Of a stretch of DNA of 64,000 bases, positions 1 through 8,359 are shown one piece after another (position 1 is the first letter of the stretch; every line of letters begins with the position of its first letter). A program made the translations under genes and the position numbers. This DNA comes from Mucilaginibacter conchicola. GTDB lineage: Bacteria; Bacteroidota; Bacteroidia; Sphingobacteriales; Sphingobacteriaceae. The DNA is taken from assembly GCF_003432115.1 (NCBI RefSeq), contig NZ_QWDC01000001.1:558001-622000 (forward strand), in the 5' to 3' direction. The notes beneath the pieces were generated by a model. The model saw only the letters and a list, made by a program, of their open reading frames with translations. It made no database searches and had not been told where the DNA came from.

Positions 1-1577
1 TCTGTTGGAGTTATTGTTATCGGTATACCTTTATTCCACATTGTTCCTAAAGTTGTTATTTCCAATTCATCCCCATTACTAAATTGCCCCTTTGAAAATT
101 TTGCATTTGCAAAATTATACGGCAATAAAAATTCATCCCTACCTTGTTGAAGTTTGTAGCCGCTTAATTTTGAAGAATGAATGGTTGTATCTATTAAACC
201 AATCACTGTATAAGTGAGCTTTTTGCCATTAACGCGTTCAGCAGTTTCATATTTTTGCTTCCCCTCTGCAGACGATATGTACGCTGAAAACTCCGCGTTT
301 CTCTTTTGAAAATCCTTACGCTGTTTAGGTGTTAGGTTACTTTTTTGGCGATATTTATTTTTTACAGTATCCAAAAGAGTTGATAAACGATTGGTGTTGC
401 CTTTAAATTCAAAAAACAGATCATATTTGGCCACTTCGTCCTTTTTTGAACCTTTATAGTATTCGGTTGAGCCCGATCTCCAGCTATCAGCTTTCATTGC
501 TTTAACAGCCGTTTCAACAGCAGCCACTTCACTTTCTTTATAAAGCTTGTCGTTCACAATAAAAACTACCGAAGCCCCTTTCCTGTCCTCTATACCCATT
601 GCGCCTTTTGAACCGGGTATATGTACTTCGCGTTTTACCAGCTCAACGCCGTTCTTATCTTTAAATTCTGTTTTGGTGTAAAAGGCATTTCCCTGTTTGC
701 CGTTGGTGGTTTTCAGATTGGCAAATGCCAGTGAGCTAAGTGCCACAACAGGCAGCATAAGCGTGTAGATGATCTTTTTCATATTTGGTGTAGGTTTGTT
801 AAATAACATGGCTATGCGGTTCTTCAACGGTACTTTGCTAAAGCTGTGCATCAGGTAATCATTACCGGCTACCGATAGCTTGAACAGCAACGCGGCGTAT
901 TCGCTTTTATCAGCACCGCCGGTGGCAATACGATCAACCTCAAACTCGTGGTTCTCTTCCATCGAACGGATATAGAAATACGCGAAAGGATTAAACCAGA
1001 GCATGGCGAGGGTAATACGGGCTATAATACGGTCGGCAGAGTGCCACAGCCGGATGTGCAACAGTTCGTGGGCTACTATCTGCTTTAATTCTGCTGGTGA
1101 AAGTTCATTATCATTAACAAATACCACGTTAAAAAGCGAACTGTTAGAACCAGCTTTTACTACTCGTACATTATCGATACAAAAAAGCTGCTCGCCTTTT
1201 GAACGTTTAATGAACATTAATAAAGTAAACGCAAGCTTTATAAGGGACAGGGCAGCAATAGCGCTGTACAGGTATTTCAGCATTACGGGAATGTCTATAG
1301 TATCCCTTACGGGGATGTTTTGCACGTCAGCAGATACAGGATTAGCCGTAAAATACTGTAGCTGGTTAAAATCAACCACGGGTTGCAGAACGGCAGGATG
1401 TTGCTCTGCAGTTACCGGTAAATGCATGGTTGGAATAATAAAACTCAGCAGCAACGTGCCCAGCAGATACCAGCGGTTAATGGTAAAAAAGGTTAACCTG
1501 CGCAGCAGCAGAAAATAAAAGAGATAGAAAATGGCGCTGCAGGCTGATACCTGTAACAGGTAAATAATTAGTTTCAT
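1..1577 (-). CDS. M56 family sensor metallopeptidase (BlaR1/MecR1-like), partial
   Basis: Translated directly from the minus strand; the frame stays open to base 1, so the C-terminus lies outside the window and 525 residues are visible. The N-terminal ~125 residues hold hydrophobic helices (one near 1-25, one near 38-50, one near 103-123). A zinc-peptidase motif HELLH sits at about residues 170-174, with an ENHEFEVD motif at ~208-215 that can supply the third metal ligand. Another hydrophobic segment lies near 255-275, followed by a long soluble region. This is the architecture of BlaR1/MecR1-type membrane sensors that cleave a BlaI-family repressor. The ATG overlaps the stop of the repressor gene by one base (TAATG), so translation is probably coupled. 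No beta-lactamase is adjacent, so the signal and target genes are unknown. Confidence 0.88.
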   Translation of the reverse strand, partial: MKLIIYLLQVSACSAIFYLFYFLLLRRLTFFTINRWYLLGTLLLSFIIPTMHLPVTAEQHPAVLQPVVDFNQLQYFTANPVSADVQNIPVRDTIDIPVMLKYLYSAIAALSLIKLAFTLLMFIKRSKGEQLFCIDNVRVVKAGSNSSLFNVVFVNDNELSPAELKQIVAHELLHIRLWHSADRIIARITLAMLWFNPFAYFYIRSMEENHEFEVDRIATGGADKSEYAALLFKLSVAGNDYLMHSFSKVPLKNRIAMLFNKPTPNMKKIIYTLMLPVVALSSLAFANLKTTNGKQGNAFYTKTEFKDKNGVELVKREVHIPGSKGAMGIEDRKGASVVFIVNDKLYKESEVAAVETAVKAMKADSWRSGSTEYYKGSKKDEVAKYDLFFEFKGNTNRLSTLLDTVKNKYRQKSNLTPKQRKDFQKRNAEFSAYISSAEGKQKYETAERVNGKKLTYTVIGLIDTTIHSSKLSGYKLQQGRDEFLLPYNFANAKFSKGQFSNGDELEITTLGTMWNKGIPITITPT

Positions 1578-1942
1578 TACTTTTTATTTTTGTTGATCAA
1601 CTCCTGTACTTTCTCAATATCATCGGCGCTCAGTTTTTGCTCCTTCACCATAAACGATAAAAGATTATCAACCGAGCCATCAAAATAACCTGTAAACATT
1701 TTTTTGAAAGAGGCCTTACGATACTCCCCTTTGCTGATAGCCGGATAATACTCATAAGTTTTGCCATAAGCTTTATAAGCTACATAGCCCTTTTTCTCCA
1801 GCAACCGCACTACCGATGATATGGTATTGTAAGGTGGCTTAGGGTCATCAGGCATAGCCTCAATAATGTCTTTTACAAAAGCCGTTTTTAGCTTCCATAA
1901 TATCTGCATTACGCGCTCTTCCGTTTTTGTTAATTCTTCCAT
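1577..1942 (-). CDS. BlaI/MecI/CopY family transcriptional repressor
   Basis: A 121-residue winged-helix protein; the stretch from TKTEERVMQILW through the SSVVRLLEKKGYV region is the BlaI/MecI DNA-binding domain, and the C-terminal third is the dimerization part ending in Lys-rich residues. I prefer the ATG at 1942 over a TTG two codons upstream. It is the first gene of a two-gene unit with the M56 sensor, the usual pairing in which the sensor inactivates the repressor by proteolysis. A good Bacteroidota promoter (TTG, 20 nt, TAGATTTG) lies immediately upstream with inverted TAAGTTA/TAACTTA sites in and behind it, suggesting autoregulation. In Bacteroidota such pairs often control genes other than beta-lactamases; the regulon cannot be read from this window. 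Confidence 0.9.
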   Translation of the reverse strand: MEELTKTEERVMQILWKLKTAFVKDIIEAMPDDPKPPYNTISSVVRLLEKKGYVAYKAYGKTYEYYPAISKGEYRKASFKKMFTGYFDGSVDNLLSFMVKEQKLSADDIEKVQELINKNKK

Positions 1943-2000
1943 ACTCAAATCTATAACTTACTTTTCAGTTTTACAACTAAAAATTAAGTTACATAACTTA
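1943..2000 (-). promoter_or_regulatory. blaI promoter and putative BlaI operators
   Basis: On the minus strand TAGATTTG (1946-1953) matches the Bacteroidota -7 box TAnnTTTG and a TTG lies 20 nt upstream (1974-1976). A 16-bp inverted repeat, TAAGTTA-CA-TAACTTA, occupies 1985-2000; a further half-site TAACTTA is at 1954-1960 within the spacer, and a looser copy AGTTTTACAACT at 1967-1978 covers the TTG. The arrangement fits repressor sites overlapping a promoter. The -7 box ends three bases before the ATG, so the transcript may be nearly leaderless. Assigning the sites to BlaI is inference. Confidence 0.5.
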
Positions 2001-2153
2001 TATATACGTTATTGACTATAAAACACTGACTATCAGATTATTTATTTTGATACAAGATAACTAATAGGCTGCTCATGAATAGCTTATTCAATTAAACCGC
2101 AGCTGCAAGCCAAAAAATAGCTATTATTGCTACCGGACTTATATACTATACTC

Positions 2154-2945
2154 ATGCAAGCACTGCACGTAATAAAAATTGGCGGCAACGTAATTGATAA
2201 CTCTGAAAACCTGCACCGTTTTTTAAAGGATTTTACAGCACTTGAAGGACATAAGATATTGGTGCATGGCGGTGGTAAAGTAGCTACCCAAATCTCAGAA
2301 AGTATGGGTATTGAGGCCAAAATGATAGACGGCCGCCGCATTACAGATATTGATACCTTGCGTGTTGTTACCATGGTGTATGCCGGCCTCATTAACAAAA
2401 ACGTAGTGGCACAACTGCAGCGTTATGGCGCCAACGCCATTGGCTTAACCGGTGCGGATGGTAACATGATACATGCCCGCAAACGCCCCGTAAAAACTAT
2501 CGACTATGGTTTTGTGGGTGATATTGTAGAAAATTCTATCAACCCCGAAAATATTGCCAAACTGCTGGATGCAGGCTTCACCCCTGTTTTTTGTGCTTTA
2601 ACGCATGATGGCGAGGGCCAGCTACTGAACACCAACGCCGATACCATTGCATCAGCCGTGGCAGTGGCGTTGTCTGAGCATTACGAAACCACCCTTGTGT
2701 ACTGCTTTGAGAAGAAAGGCGTGTTACACGACATTAATGATGATGACTCCCTCATAAGAGAAATAAACCCCGAGCATTATCTCAAACTAAAAGAAGAACA
2801 GATTATCCACAGTGGTATGATTCCGAAACTTGACAATGCCTTCGCGGCAATATCATGCGGCGTTAAGGCGGTTATTATTGGCCACTCTGATGATCTGGGG
2901 CAATTAAAAGGTAATACAGCTTTTGGCACACGTTTAAGTAACTAA
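2154..2945 (+). CDS. argB: Acetylglutamate kinase (ArgB)
   Basis: Catalyses ATP-dependent phosphorylation of N-acetylglutamate (N-succinylglutamate in some Bacteroidota), the second step of arginine synthesis, in the cytoplasm. The amino acid kinase fold is clear: VIKIGGNVID at the N-terminus, HGGGK near residue 41, the ITDIDTLRVV substrate-binding segment, LTGADG and a C-terminal segment rich in Gly/Thr. At 263 residues it matches the family. I chose the ATG at 2154 (MQALHVIKIGG) rather than a TTG nine codons upstream, because the kinase fold begins right after it. It is followed after six bases by proC, so the two form an arginine/proline biosynthetic unit; the remaining arg genes are not in the window. 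Confidence 0.95.
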   Translation: MQALHVIKIGGNVIDNSENLHRFLKDFTALEGHKILVHGGGKVATQISESMGIEAKMIDGRRITDIDTLRVVTMVYAGLINKNVVAQLQRYGANAIGLTGADGNMIHARKRPVKTIDYGFVGDIVENSINPENIAKLLDAGFTPVFCALTHDGEGQLLNTNADTIASAVAVALSEHYETTLVYCFEKKGVLHDINDDDSLIREINPEHYLKLKEEQIIHSGMIPKLDNAFAAISCGVKAVIIGHSDDLGQLKGNTAFGTRLSN

Positions 2946-2951
2946 GATAAT

Positions 2952-3767
2952 ATGGAAACAAAACAGCATATAGCCATTTTAGGCAGCGGAAACATTGGTT
3001 TGGCATTGGCCAAAGGTTTAGTTAAGGCAGGCATTTTTGCACCCGCGCAGATAACACTTACCCGCCGTAATACGGCAGCTTTGGATTACATTGCTACTGA
3101 GGGTTATAACGTTACCGCCAACAACGCCGAAGCCGTTGCAAAGGCAGATATTGTTGTATTAGCCATCCTTCCGCAACAATTAAATAAGTTGTTAGATGAG
3201 ATTAAACCGGCTGTGGTGCATACTAAACACCTGCTGATTTCTGTGGTATCTGGCGTTAGCTGTCAGGATATCCGTACGCAATTAGGCTTAGATGTTGAGG
3301 TGATCCGTGCTATGCCTAATACGGCCATCGCCATAGGCCACAGCATGACCTGTATTGCTACAGATAACGCATCAGCCGAAAATGTAAGCCTGGTAACATC
3401 TCTCTTTGATACTGTTGGTGTAAGCATCCAGATAAACGAAGAACTGATGACATCGGCCACGGCGCTTTGTGCTTGCGGTATCGCCTTTTTCCTACGCTCT
3501 ATCCGCGCAGCAACTCAAGGTGGCACCGAGATTGGCTTCCACGCACATGATGCCTTAAAAATGGCAGCACAAACAGCTAAAGGTGCGGCAGACCTGCTGC
3601 TGCAGTTGTCATCGCATCCCGAGCAGGAAATTGACAAAGTAACTTCACCCAAAGGCTGTACCATTGCCGGCCTTAACGAGATGGAACACAACGGCTTTAG
3701 CTCGGCACTTATAAAAGGTATCAAAACATCTGCCGAGAAAGCAGGTGCCCTTTATAAAAGCGAATAA
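2952..3767 (+). CDS. proC: Pyrroline-5-carboxylate reductase (ProC)
   Basis: Catalyses the NAD(P)H-dependent reduction of 1-pyrroline-5-carboxylate to proline. The N-terminal Rossmann motif ILGSGNIGLALAKGL is intact, VIRAMPNTA matches the family core, and the C-terminal dimerization domain contains the SPKGCTIAGLNEME stretch, a variant of the usual SPGGTT..L. Length (271 aa) is normal. It lies six bases behind argB and is presumably co-transcribed. Pairing of proC with arg genes is common in Bacteroidota. Confidence 0.94.
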   Translation: METKQHIAILGSGNIGLALAKGLVKAGIFAPAQITLTRRNTAALDYIATEGYNVTANNAEAVAKADIVVLAILPQQLNKLLDEIKPAVVHTKHLLISVVSGVSCQDIRTQLGLDVEVIRAMPNTAIAIGHSMTCIATDNASAENVSLVTSLFDTVGVSIQINEELMTSATALCACGIAFFLRSIRAATQGGTEIGFHAHDALKMAAQTAKGAADLLLQLSSHPEQEIDKVTSPKGCTIAGLNEMEHNGFSSALIKGIKTSAEKAGALYKSE

Positions 3768-3770
3768 TTG

Positions 3771-4949
3771 CTAAGCCTTAGCAGTTTTAAGAGCATCAGC
3801 AAAAGCTTTTTCTATAACGCTGTTACTTTGCCGTAACAGCGTTTCGTTTACACGTATCTGGAATACGCCATTACGTGCGTGCGTTACTATTTGATATTTA
3901 TCTTGTAGTACCTTATTGAAAATTTTGGTATGTGTGCCGGTAATTTCTATGTTAAAAATATTGGAACCGCCGGGTATAGCGCTAATCTTGATACCCGGCA
4001 TTTTGTTGAGATTTTTAAATAGCTCATCAGCCTTAGTATTAGCTTGCTTCAGTCGTTCCTCTAACCCATCAAGGGTATGAAGTGCCATCGCTGCGTTACT
4101 CCAATTGCTGAAGGTGGTGCCACCATGTATCTTTATCAGATGTTCCATGTGGCCAATGGTTTCTTTATCTCCGCACAATACCGCACCACCGGCTGCGCCT
4201 AAGTATTTGTATAATGAGATATAAACCGTATCAAAATAAGAAGCATACTCTTTTAATGACACCCCGTTAACTGCCATCGCCAGGAATACACGCGCACCAT
4301 CCATGTGCAATTTATAACCATTCTCCCGGCACCATGCCGATATCTTTTTTATCTCCTCAAGCGGAACATATTTACCATCGCATCGCCTCACCGGGTTTTC
4401 GATAGCTACTGTGCCTATCCCACTTTTAAATACCTCGCCTTTGTTATGGTAGTCGATAGCTTCTTTTAGCTGGTCTAAAGTGAAGTACGCCTCGCCGGTT
4501 GCAACCGGTATTAGTCTTTTGTTAAAAACAGATTGTGCAGCGTCGCCTTCATCGCGATAAATGTGGCTGGTTTCCTGCACAAAAATTTTGGTATTTTCTC
4601 CGGCAAGTACCGAAATAGCCAGTTGGTTGGCCATTGTGCCGGTAGGCATATAGATACTGGCTGGTTTGCCTGTAAGATCAGCAAATTTCTCGCATAGCTT
4701 GGCTACGGCACCACCGCCACCATAAAAGTCCATCTCTATTGGTGAAGAAGCGTTTATCTCCTGCAATTTGCTTAGGTATTCGGCCGGTTCATAAAATACA
4801 CCATCATCTGTAAATGAAACCGTTTGGTTTTTTATATTAGCTAATGGTTTTAAGGATGTTGCCGCCTTAGCTGCCGATAATGGCAAAACGGCAGGGAGCA
4901 TGCTTAGGCCTGATAGTTTCAGGAAATTTCTTCTTTTTAGGAAACTCAT
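3771..4949 (-). CDS. Threonine aldolase/beta-eliminating lyase family PLP enzyme with Tat-like signal
   Basis: A fold-type I PLP enzyme of the low-specificity threonine aldolase family: FYGGGGAVAKL substrate loop, MPTGTMANQLA, HMDGARVFLA (the PLP-binding Asp) and SLYKYLGAAGG, whose Lys is the expected Schiff-base residue. The usual reaction is cleavage of (allo)threonine to glycine and acetaldehyde. Unusual for this family, the N-terminus (from the ATG at 4949; 392 aa) is KRRNFLKLSG followed by a hydrophobic stretch and an AKA cleavage-like site, i.e. a twin-arginine export signal. A periplasmic location is therefore inferred, and substrate is open. A TTG seven codons upstream gives no better start. 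The gene converges on proC with three bases between stops and is divergent from the SGNH hydrolase gene. Confidence 0.82.
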   Translation of the reverse strand: MSFLKRRNFLKLSGLSMLPAVLPLSAAKAATSLKPLANIKNQTVSFTDDGVFYEPAEYLSKLQEINASSPIEMDFYGGGGAVAKLCEKFADLTGKPASIYMPTGTMANQLAISVLAGENTKIFVQETSHIYRDEGDAAQSVFNKRLIPVATGEAYFTLDQLKEAIDYHNKGEVFKSGIGTVAIENPVRRCDGKYVPLEEIKKISAWCRENGYKLHMDGARVFLAMAVNGVSLKEYASYFDTVYISLYKYLGAAGGAVLCGDKETIGHMEHLIKIHGGTTFSNWSNAAMALHTLDGLEERLKQANTKADELFKNLNKMPGIKISAIPGGSNIFNIEITGTHTKIFNKVLQDKYQIVTHARNGVFQIRVNETLLRQSNSVIEKAFADALKTAKA

Positions 4950-5020
4950 CGTGATCACTGGTTTACCCAAAGCTAATAAAGCTTTTATATATTATGGTGT
5001 CTTTTAACTCAATAACCAAA

Positions 5021-5776
5021 ATGAAACTTATTTTAAGATCATCAATTTTTACAGCAGTTTTGCTATCGTTGGCTTTTACCATTACAGCACCTTCCAAAGT
5101 TAACATCGTTTTTATCGGCGATAGCATTACTTACGGACAAAATTCACCTGATTTTCAGCCATCTGTATACGCGCTGGACGTTTTAAAGGAAAAGTTTAAG
5201 AACACGGAATTTACCCAGGCCAATCGTGGCGTTAACGGGCATACAACAAAGAGCTTTATGCCCGGCGAACCAGACTTTGCCAAGGTTGTAAAAGATGCCG
5301 ATGGTTTTTACACTGATGCATCCGCACAACTGATATTCTCTGTTATGCTGGGCACTAATGACAGTGCGATAAAAGGCCCATACGGTGCACCTGCCAGTCC
5401 GGAAAAATATACCGAAAATTTAAAAACTATTGCCGATAGTTTGCTTAAGCGTTACCCTAACAGCAAAATAGTATTCAACTATCCTATCTATTACAGCCCC
5501 AACACCTACAATGGTGCTATGTACCTGCAAGAAGGTTTAAATCGTTTGCAAACTTATTTCCCGCAGATTGATGCATTAGTAAAAAGTTATAGCAACAGCC
5601 AACCAAAGCATGTTTTTTTGGGATACACCACAGGGTTTGCCGATTTTAAAAAAGATTATCTGCGCTTATTCATACCTGAGCCAGGTAATCAAGGTACATT
5701 TTACCTACACCCCAATAAAGATGGTGCTAAGTTATTAGGTAAAAACTGGGCTAAAGCTTTGGCTAAGGTGCTCTAA
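5021..5776 (+). CDS. Exported SGNH/GDSL-family hydrolase (esterase)
   Basis: About 251 residues from the ATG at 5021, which directly precedes a signal peptide (MKLILRSSIF then a hydrophobic core); an in-frame ATG at 4994 is a less likely start. Block I is VFIGDSITYG (nucleophile Ser), block III is MLGTNDSA, and the catalytic Asp/His block is LHPNKDGAK. These are the four-block SGNH esterase hallmarks; relatives deacetylate carbohydrates or lipids. Substrate cannot be told from sequence. It is divergently transcribed from the exported aldolase-like gene and convergent with the Lys-rich small protein. Confidence 0.85.
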   Translation: MKLILRSSIFTAVLLSLAFTITAPSKVNIVFIGDSITYGQNSPDFQPSVYALDVLKEKFKNTEFTQANRGVNGHTTKSFMPGEPDFAKVVKDADGFYTDASAQLIFSVMLGTNDSAIKGPYGAPASPEKYTENLKTIADSLLKRYPNSKIVFNYPIYYSPNTYNGAMYLQEGLNRLQTYFPQIDALVKSYSNSQPKHVFLGYTTGFADFKKDYLRLFIPEPGNQGTFYLHPNKDGAKLLGKNWAKALAKVL

Positions 5777-5778
5777 AG

Positions 5779-5982
5779 CTAATTTTCTTTACTATCGTCT
5801 GTGTATTTTTTAGGGGCAGGCGGTGTTGAGGTCAGGTTACCAAATTCATCAACGTAAGCTATCTCATCTGCATTACTGCCGTTTTCTTTACGCTCTTGTT
5901 TACGTTGAGCTTTTTCATCCTTTTTTTTCTGGCGATTCTTTTCCAATTGTTTTTTCATGAAAGTTGCCTGCGATTTAGCCAT
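5779..5982 (-). CDS. Small Lys/Glu-rich protein linked to cold-shock proteins
   Basis: A 67-residue protein whose first half is almost entirely Lys, Gln, Arg and Glu (MAKSQATFMKKQLEKNRQKK) and whose second half contains IAYVDEFGNLTSTPPAPKK. I recall closely similar sequence as the N-terminal part of longer (~150 aa) Bacteroidota cold-shock-domain proteins; here it is a separate gene, downstream of a stand-alone cold-shock gene and behind that gene's terminator. Probably RNA- or ribosome-associated given its charge, but function is unknown. It ends three bases from the SGNH hydrolase stop. Confidence 0.72.
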   Translation of the reverse strand: MAKSQATFMKKQLEKNRQKKKDEKAQRKQERKENGSNADEIAYVDEFGNLTSTPPAPKKYTDDSKEN

Positions 5983-6009
5983 AGTTATATATCAGATTTA
6001 AGTGAAATA

Positions 6010-6041
6010 AAAAGCACCTGCTTGTTAAGGCAGGTGCTTAC
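6010..6041 (-). terminator. Rho-independent terminator of the cold-shock gene
   Basis: Ten-base arms (6012-6021 and 6030-6039) with an 8-nt loop, followed on the minus strand by TTTTTATTT. It lies just behind the cold-shock gene stop and before the Lys-rich gene. Confidence 0.8.
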
Positions 6042-6062
6042 GATTAAATTTTATAGTGATAA

Positions 6063-6257
6063 TTAAATTACTTTTACATTTACCGCTGTAAGGCCTTTTT
6101 TGCCTTCTTCTACATCAAACGTTACTTTGTCGTTTTCACGAATCTCGTCGATGAGGCCAGTTGAGTGCACAAAAACATCGCCTCTGCTATCACTCTGTGA
6201 AATAAATCCAAAACCTTTAGTGGTGTTGAAAAACTTTACTGTTCCTTCTTTTTGCAT
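6063..6257 (-). CDS. Cold-shock protein (CspA family) 1
   Basis: A 64-residue single cold-shock domain with both RNA-binding motifs: RNP1 KGFGFI and RNP2 DVFVH, preceded by GTVKFFN. Such proteins act as RNA chaperones. It is about three-quarters identical to the second copy at 19738-19932, mainly differing in the loop between RNP1 and RNP2. The ~280 bases upstream are AT-rich and gene-free, leaving room for a long 5' leader as in regulated csp genes; no specific leader structure was identified. It ends in a strong terminator. Confidence 0.95.
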   Translation of the reverse strand: MQKEGTVKFFNTTKGFGFISQSDSRGDVFVHSTGLIDEIRENDKVTFDVEEGKKGLTAVNVKVI

Positions 6258-6583
6258 TGATTTTTTTAATTAAGCACACAATGTAGTCATTATAAACCGA
6301 CTTTTACTTAAAATAAAAATTTTTAATATTATTTTAAATAAAATAAATCTCCCATATACCTCATTAAAAGGCTTTTAGATACAAGAAGAGTATTCAAAAA
6401 TAAAACTTATTGATTTTCAATAATTAAACCCTATGTTTAAAGTTCGCCACATTTTAAAATATGTAACTATTCGGTGTCATTCGAGGTACCCTATTTTAAC
6501 CTATAGTAAAATAGCAATTAACGGATCAGCGGAGACAAAGGTTGATATCAAAAGTATTAAAACACAAAAAATTAAGGTATAAT
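6258..6583. other. Gene-free AT-rich region between cold-shock gene and hypothetical gene
   Basis: About 325 bases, strongly AT-rich, between divergent starts. It must hold both promoters and probably the leader of the cold-shock mRNA. I see no convincing gene, repeat or RNA structure in it. Confidence 0.6.
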
Positions 6584-6907
6584 ATGGGTAAGAAGGAAGT
6601 AGATTATCAAACCAATTTGTATTTATATGAGCTGAGGAATTTAGCTAAAGAACATGGTTTTAAACCCGAAGAGCAATGGGAGTTAAGTATGGAAACAGTA
6701 GCCGGAAAAGCAGATGTACAGCATAACTTTTTCCCGACAAATATTGCCAAAATAACACCCGACATACTTCTACAGGTACTTCATTCAGTTAAGGCACAAC
6801 TAAACCTATCCCTTACCGAGGACGAGCAATCAACTAACAGCAAACGTATAGCGCTCGACGAGCTGAGTTATCTTGTGGCTCACAACCCAAAACGCCCGCG
6901 TAAATAA
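6584..6907 (+). CDS. Hypothetical protein, 107 aa
   Basis: Not recognised. Starting from the ATG at 6584 (MGKKEVDYQTNLYLYEL; an upstream TTG start is less likely) the protein is hydrophilic, with no signal peptide or membrane segment, and predicted helical around residues 8-22 and in the LLQVLHSVKAQL region. It ends in a basic tail (NPKRPRK). Its stop touches the stop of the PhoH-like gene on the other strand (6907/6908), so the two transcripts converge. Confidence 0.65.
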   Translation: MGKKEVDYQTNLYLYELRNLAKEHGFKPEEQWELSMETVAGKADVQHNFFPTNIAKITPDILLQVLHSVKAQLNLSLTEDEQSTNSKRIALDELSYLVAHNPKRPRK

Positions 6908-8257
6908 TTACAACAACTCGTTTGCCAGGTTCGCCAGTTCGCTGCGCTCGCCTTTTTGCAGGGTAATATGCGCATAAAGCGGATGGCCTTTTGCTTTATC
7001 TATCAGGTACGATAAACCATTGCTCTCTGCATCGAGGTAAGGCGTATCTATCTGGTAAATATCGCCGGTGAACACAAACTTACTGTTCTCCCCTGCCCTT
7101 GATATGATGGTTTTCACTTCATGTGGCGTAAGATTTTGGGCCTCATCAACTATAAAAAATATCTTGCTCAGCGTACGCCCGCGTATGAACGCCAGCGGTG
7201 TAATGGAAATTTTATCGTTGGTTACCAGTTCATCCAGCTTGGCCTGCATTTTGGTATCCTCGGCAAACTGGTCTTTTATAAATTTAAGGTTATCCCAAAT
7301 AGGCGCCATATACGGGTCTATCTTTGAGGATACATCCCCCGGCAGGAAACCGATATCGCGGTTGCTTAACGGTATAGTTGGGCGGGTAACAAATATCTGC
7401 CTGTAATTTTTACGCTGTTCTAAAGCACTGGCCAGCGCCAGCAAGGTTTTACCAGTGCCCGCATTGCCTTGTATGGTCACCAGTTTAATATCCTCGTGCA
7501 GCAAGGCGTGGATGGCAAAAGCCTGCTCTAAATTGCGTGGCTCTATATTCAAAACCGGCTGCTCGGTAACTTTCTCCAGCGCTTTGCTTTGCGAGTTGTA
7601 GAAAGCAGCGGTTGTACTATTTTTTCCGTTGAGGATAACAAAATGGTTGCCGGCATTATCCGGTATGCTTACCGTATCGGCCGCGATAGCTTCCGACTTA
7701 TTTAGCTTGCCTAAAACCTTTTCCGTTATCTTATTCAGTGTGGTTTTACCGCTGTAGAGTTCTTCGAGGTTTTTTACTTTGCCGGTCTCGTAATCTTCGG
7801 CAAACAGGTTAAGGGCTTTGGCTTTTAAGCGGAGGCAAATATCTTTTGATACCAGGATCACTTTCCTGTCGGGATGTTCAAATTGAACGCCAAGGGCAGC
7901 GTTGAGGATGCGGTGATCTGTTTTATCTGAGCCAAACACCAACTCGGCATCAGCGCTGGTATTTTTGGTATCGAGGATAACTTTAAACTGGCCGCGACTT
8001 TTGCCGTTAAGCGGCAGCCATTGATTAATAAGGCGGTTCTTTGCCAGATCATCCATGATGCGGATAAAGCTGCGCGCTTCAAAATTGCGCGTATCATTAC
8101 CGCTTTTCATGTTGTCCAGCTCTTCCAACACTTGTATTGGGATGGCAACATCGTGCTCCTGGAAGTTCTCGAAGGCGTTGTGGTCGTACAGGATAACCGA
8201 GGTATCCAGCACAAATATTTTCTTTTTTCCGTCTGCTTTTCCTGTAGATTCCTTCAT
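6908..8257 (-). CDS. PIN-PhoH fusion ATPase (PhoH2/YlaK type)
   Basis: 449 residues in two modules. The N-terminal PIN domain (~residues 13-150) has the acidic LDTS motif at 17-20 and later Asp residues of a metal-dependent RNase. The C-terminal PhoH P-loop domain (~235-445) has Walker A GNAGTGKT at 264-271 and Walker B VDEAQ at 370-374. PIN-PhoH proteins are reported to couple ATP-driven RNA unwinding to ribonuclease action, often as free-standing toxin-antitoxin-derived RNA helicases. No small antitoxin-like gene is obvious upstream; instead a long gene-free stretch lies before it. Confidence 0.93.
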   Translation of the reverse strand: MKESTGKADGKKKIFVLDTSVILYDHNAFENFQEHDVAIPIQVLEELDNMKSGNDTRNFEARSFIRIMDDLAKNRLINQWLPLNGKSRGQFKVILDTKNTSADAELVFGSDKTDHRILNAALGVQFEHPDRKVILVSKDICLRLKAKALNLFAEDYETGKVKNLEELYSGKTTLNKITEKVLGKLNKSEAIAADTVSIPDNAGNHFVILNGKNSTTAAFYNSQSKALEKVTEQPVLNIEPRNLEQAFAIHALLHEDIKLVTIQGNAGTGKTLLALASALEQRKNYRQIFVTRPTIPLSNRDIGFLPGDVSSKIDPYMAPIWDNLKFIKDQFAEDTKMQAKLDELVTNDKISITPLAFIRGRTLSKIFFIVDEAQNLTPHEVKTIISRAGENSKFVFTGDIYQIDTPYLDAESNGLSYLIDKAKGHPLYAHITLQKGERSELANLANELL

Positions 8258-8320
8258 AATGGCAAAATAGGGAATACAAGCGATAAAACCTGAAACGTAA
8301 AGAAAACTTAATATTGTAAA

Positions 8321-8352
8321 GTCTCCCCTATTGGGGAAGATTTAGAGGGGCT
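8321..8352. repeat. Short palindromic element, CCCC-TATT-GGGG type
   Basis: TCTCCCCTATTGGGGAAGA forms a compact hairpin followed by AGAGGGGCT. It resembles short dispersed palindromes I associate with Sphingobacteriaceae intergenic regions; only one copy is present in this window. Confidence 0.35.
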
Positions 8353-8359
8353 GCTATAA

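Noticed and set aside
1003..1518. 171-codon plus-strand frame over the M56 gene
   Set aside because: Antisense shadow of the membrane sensor gene, whose HELLH motif and membrane helices are clear on the other strand.
1..1948. Beta-lactam resistance locus
   Set aside because: BlaI/M56 pairs are common regulators in Bacteroidota; there is no beta-lactamase or PBP2a gene in the visible part.
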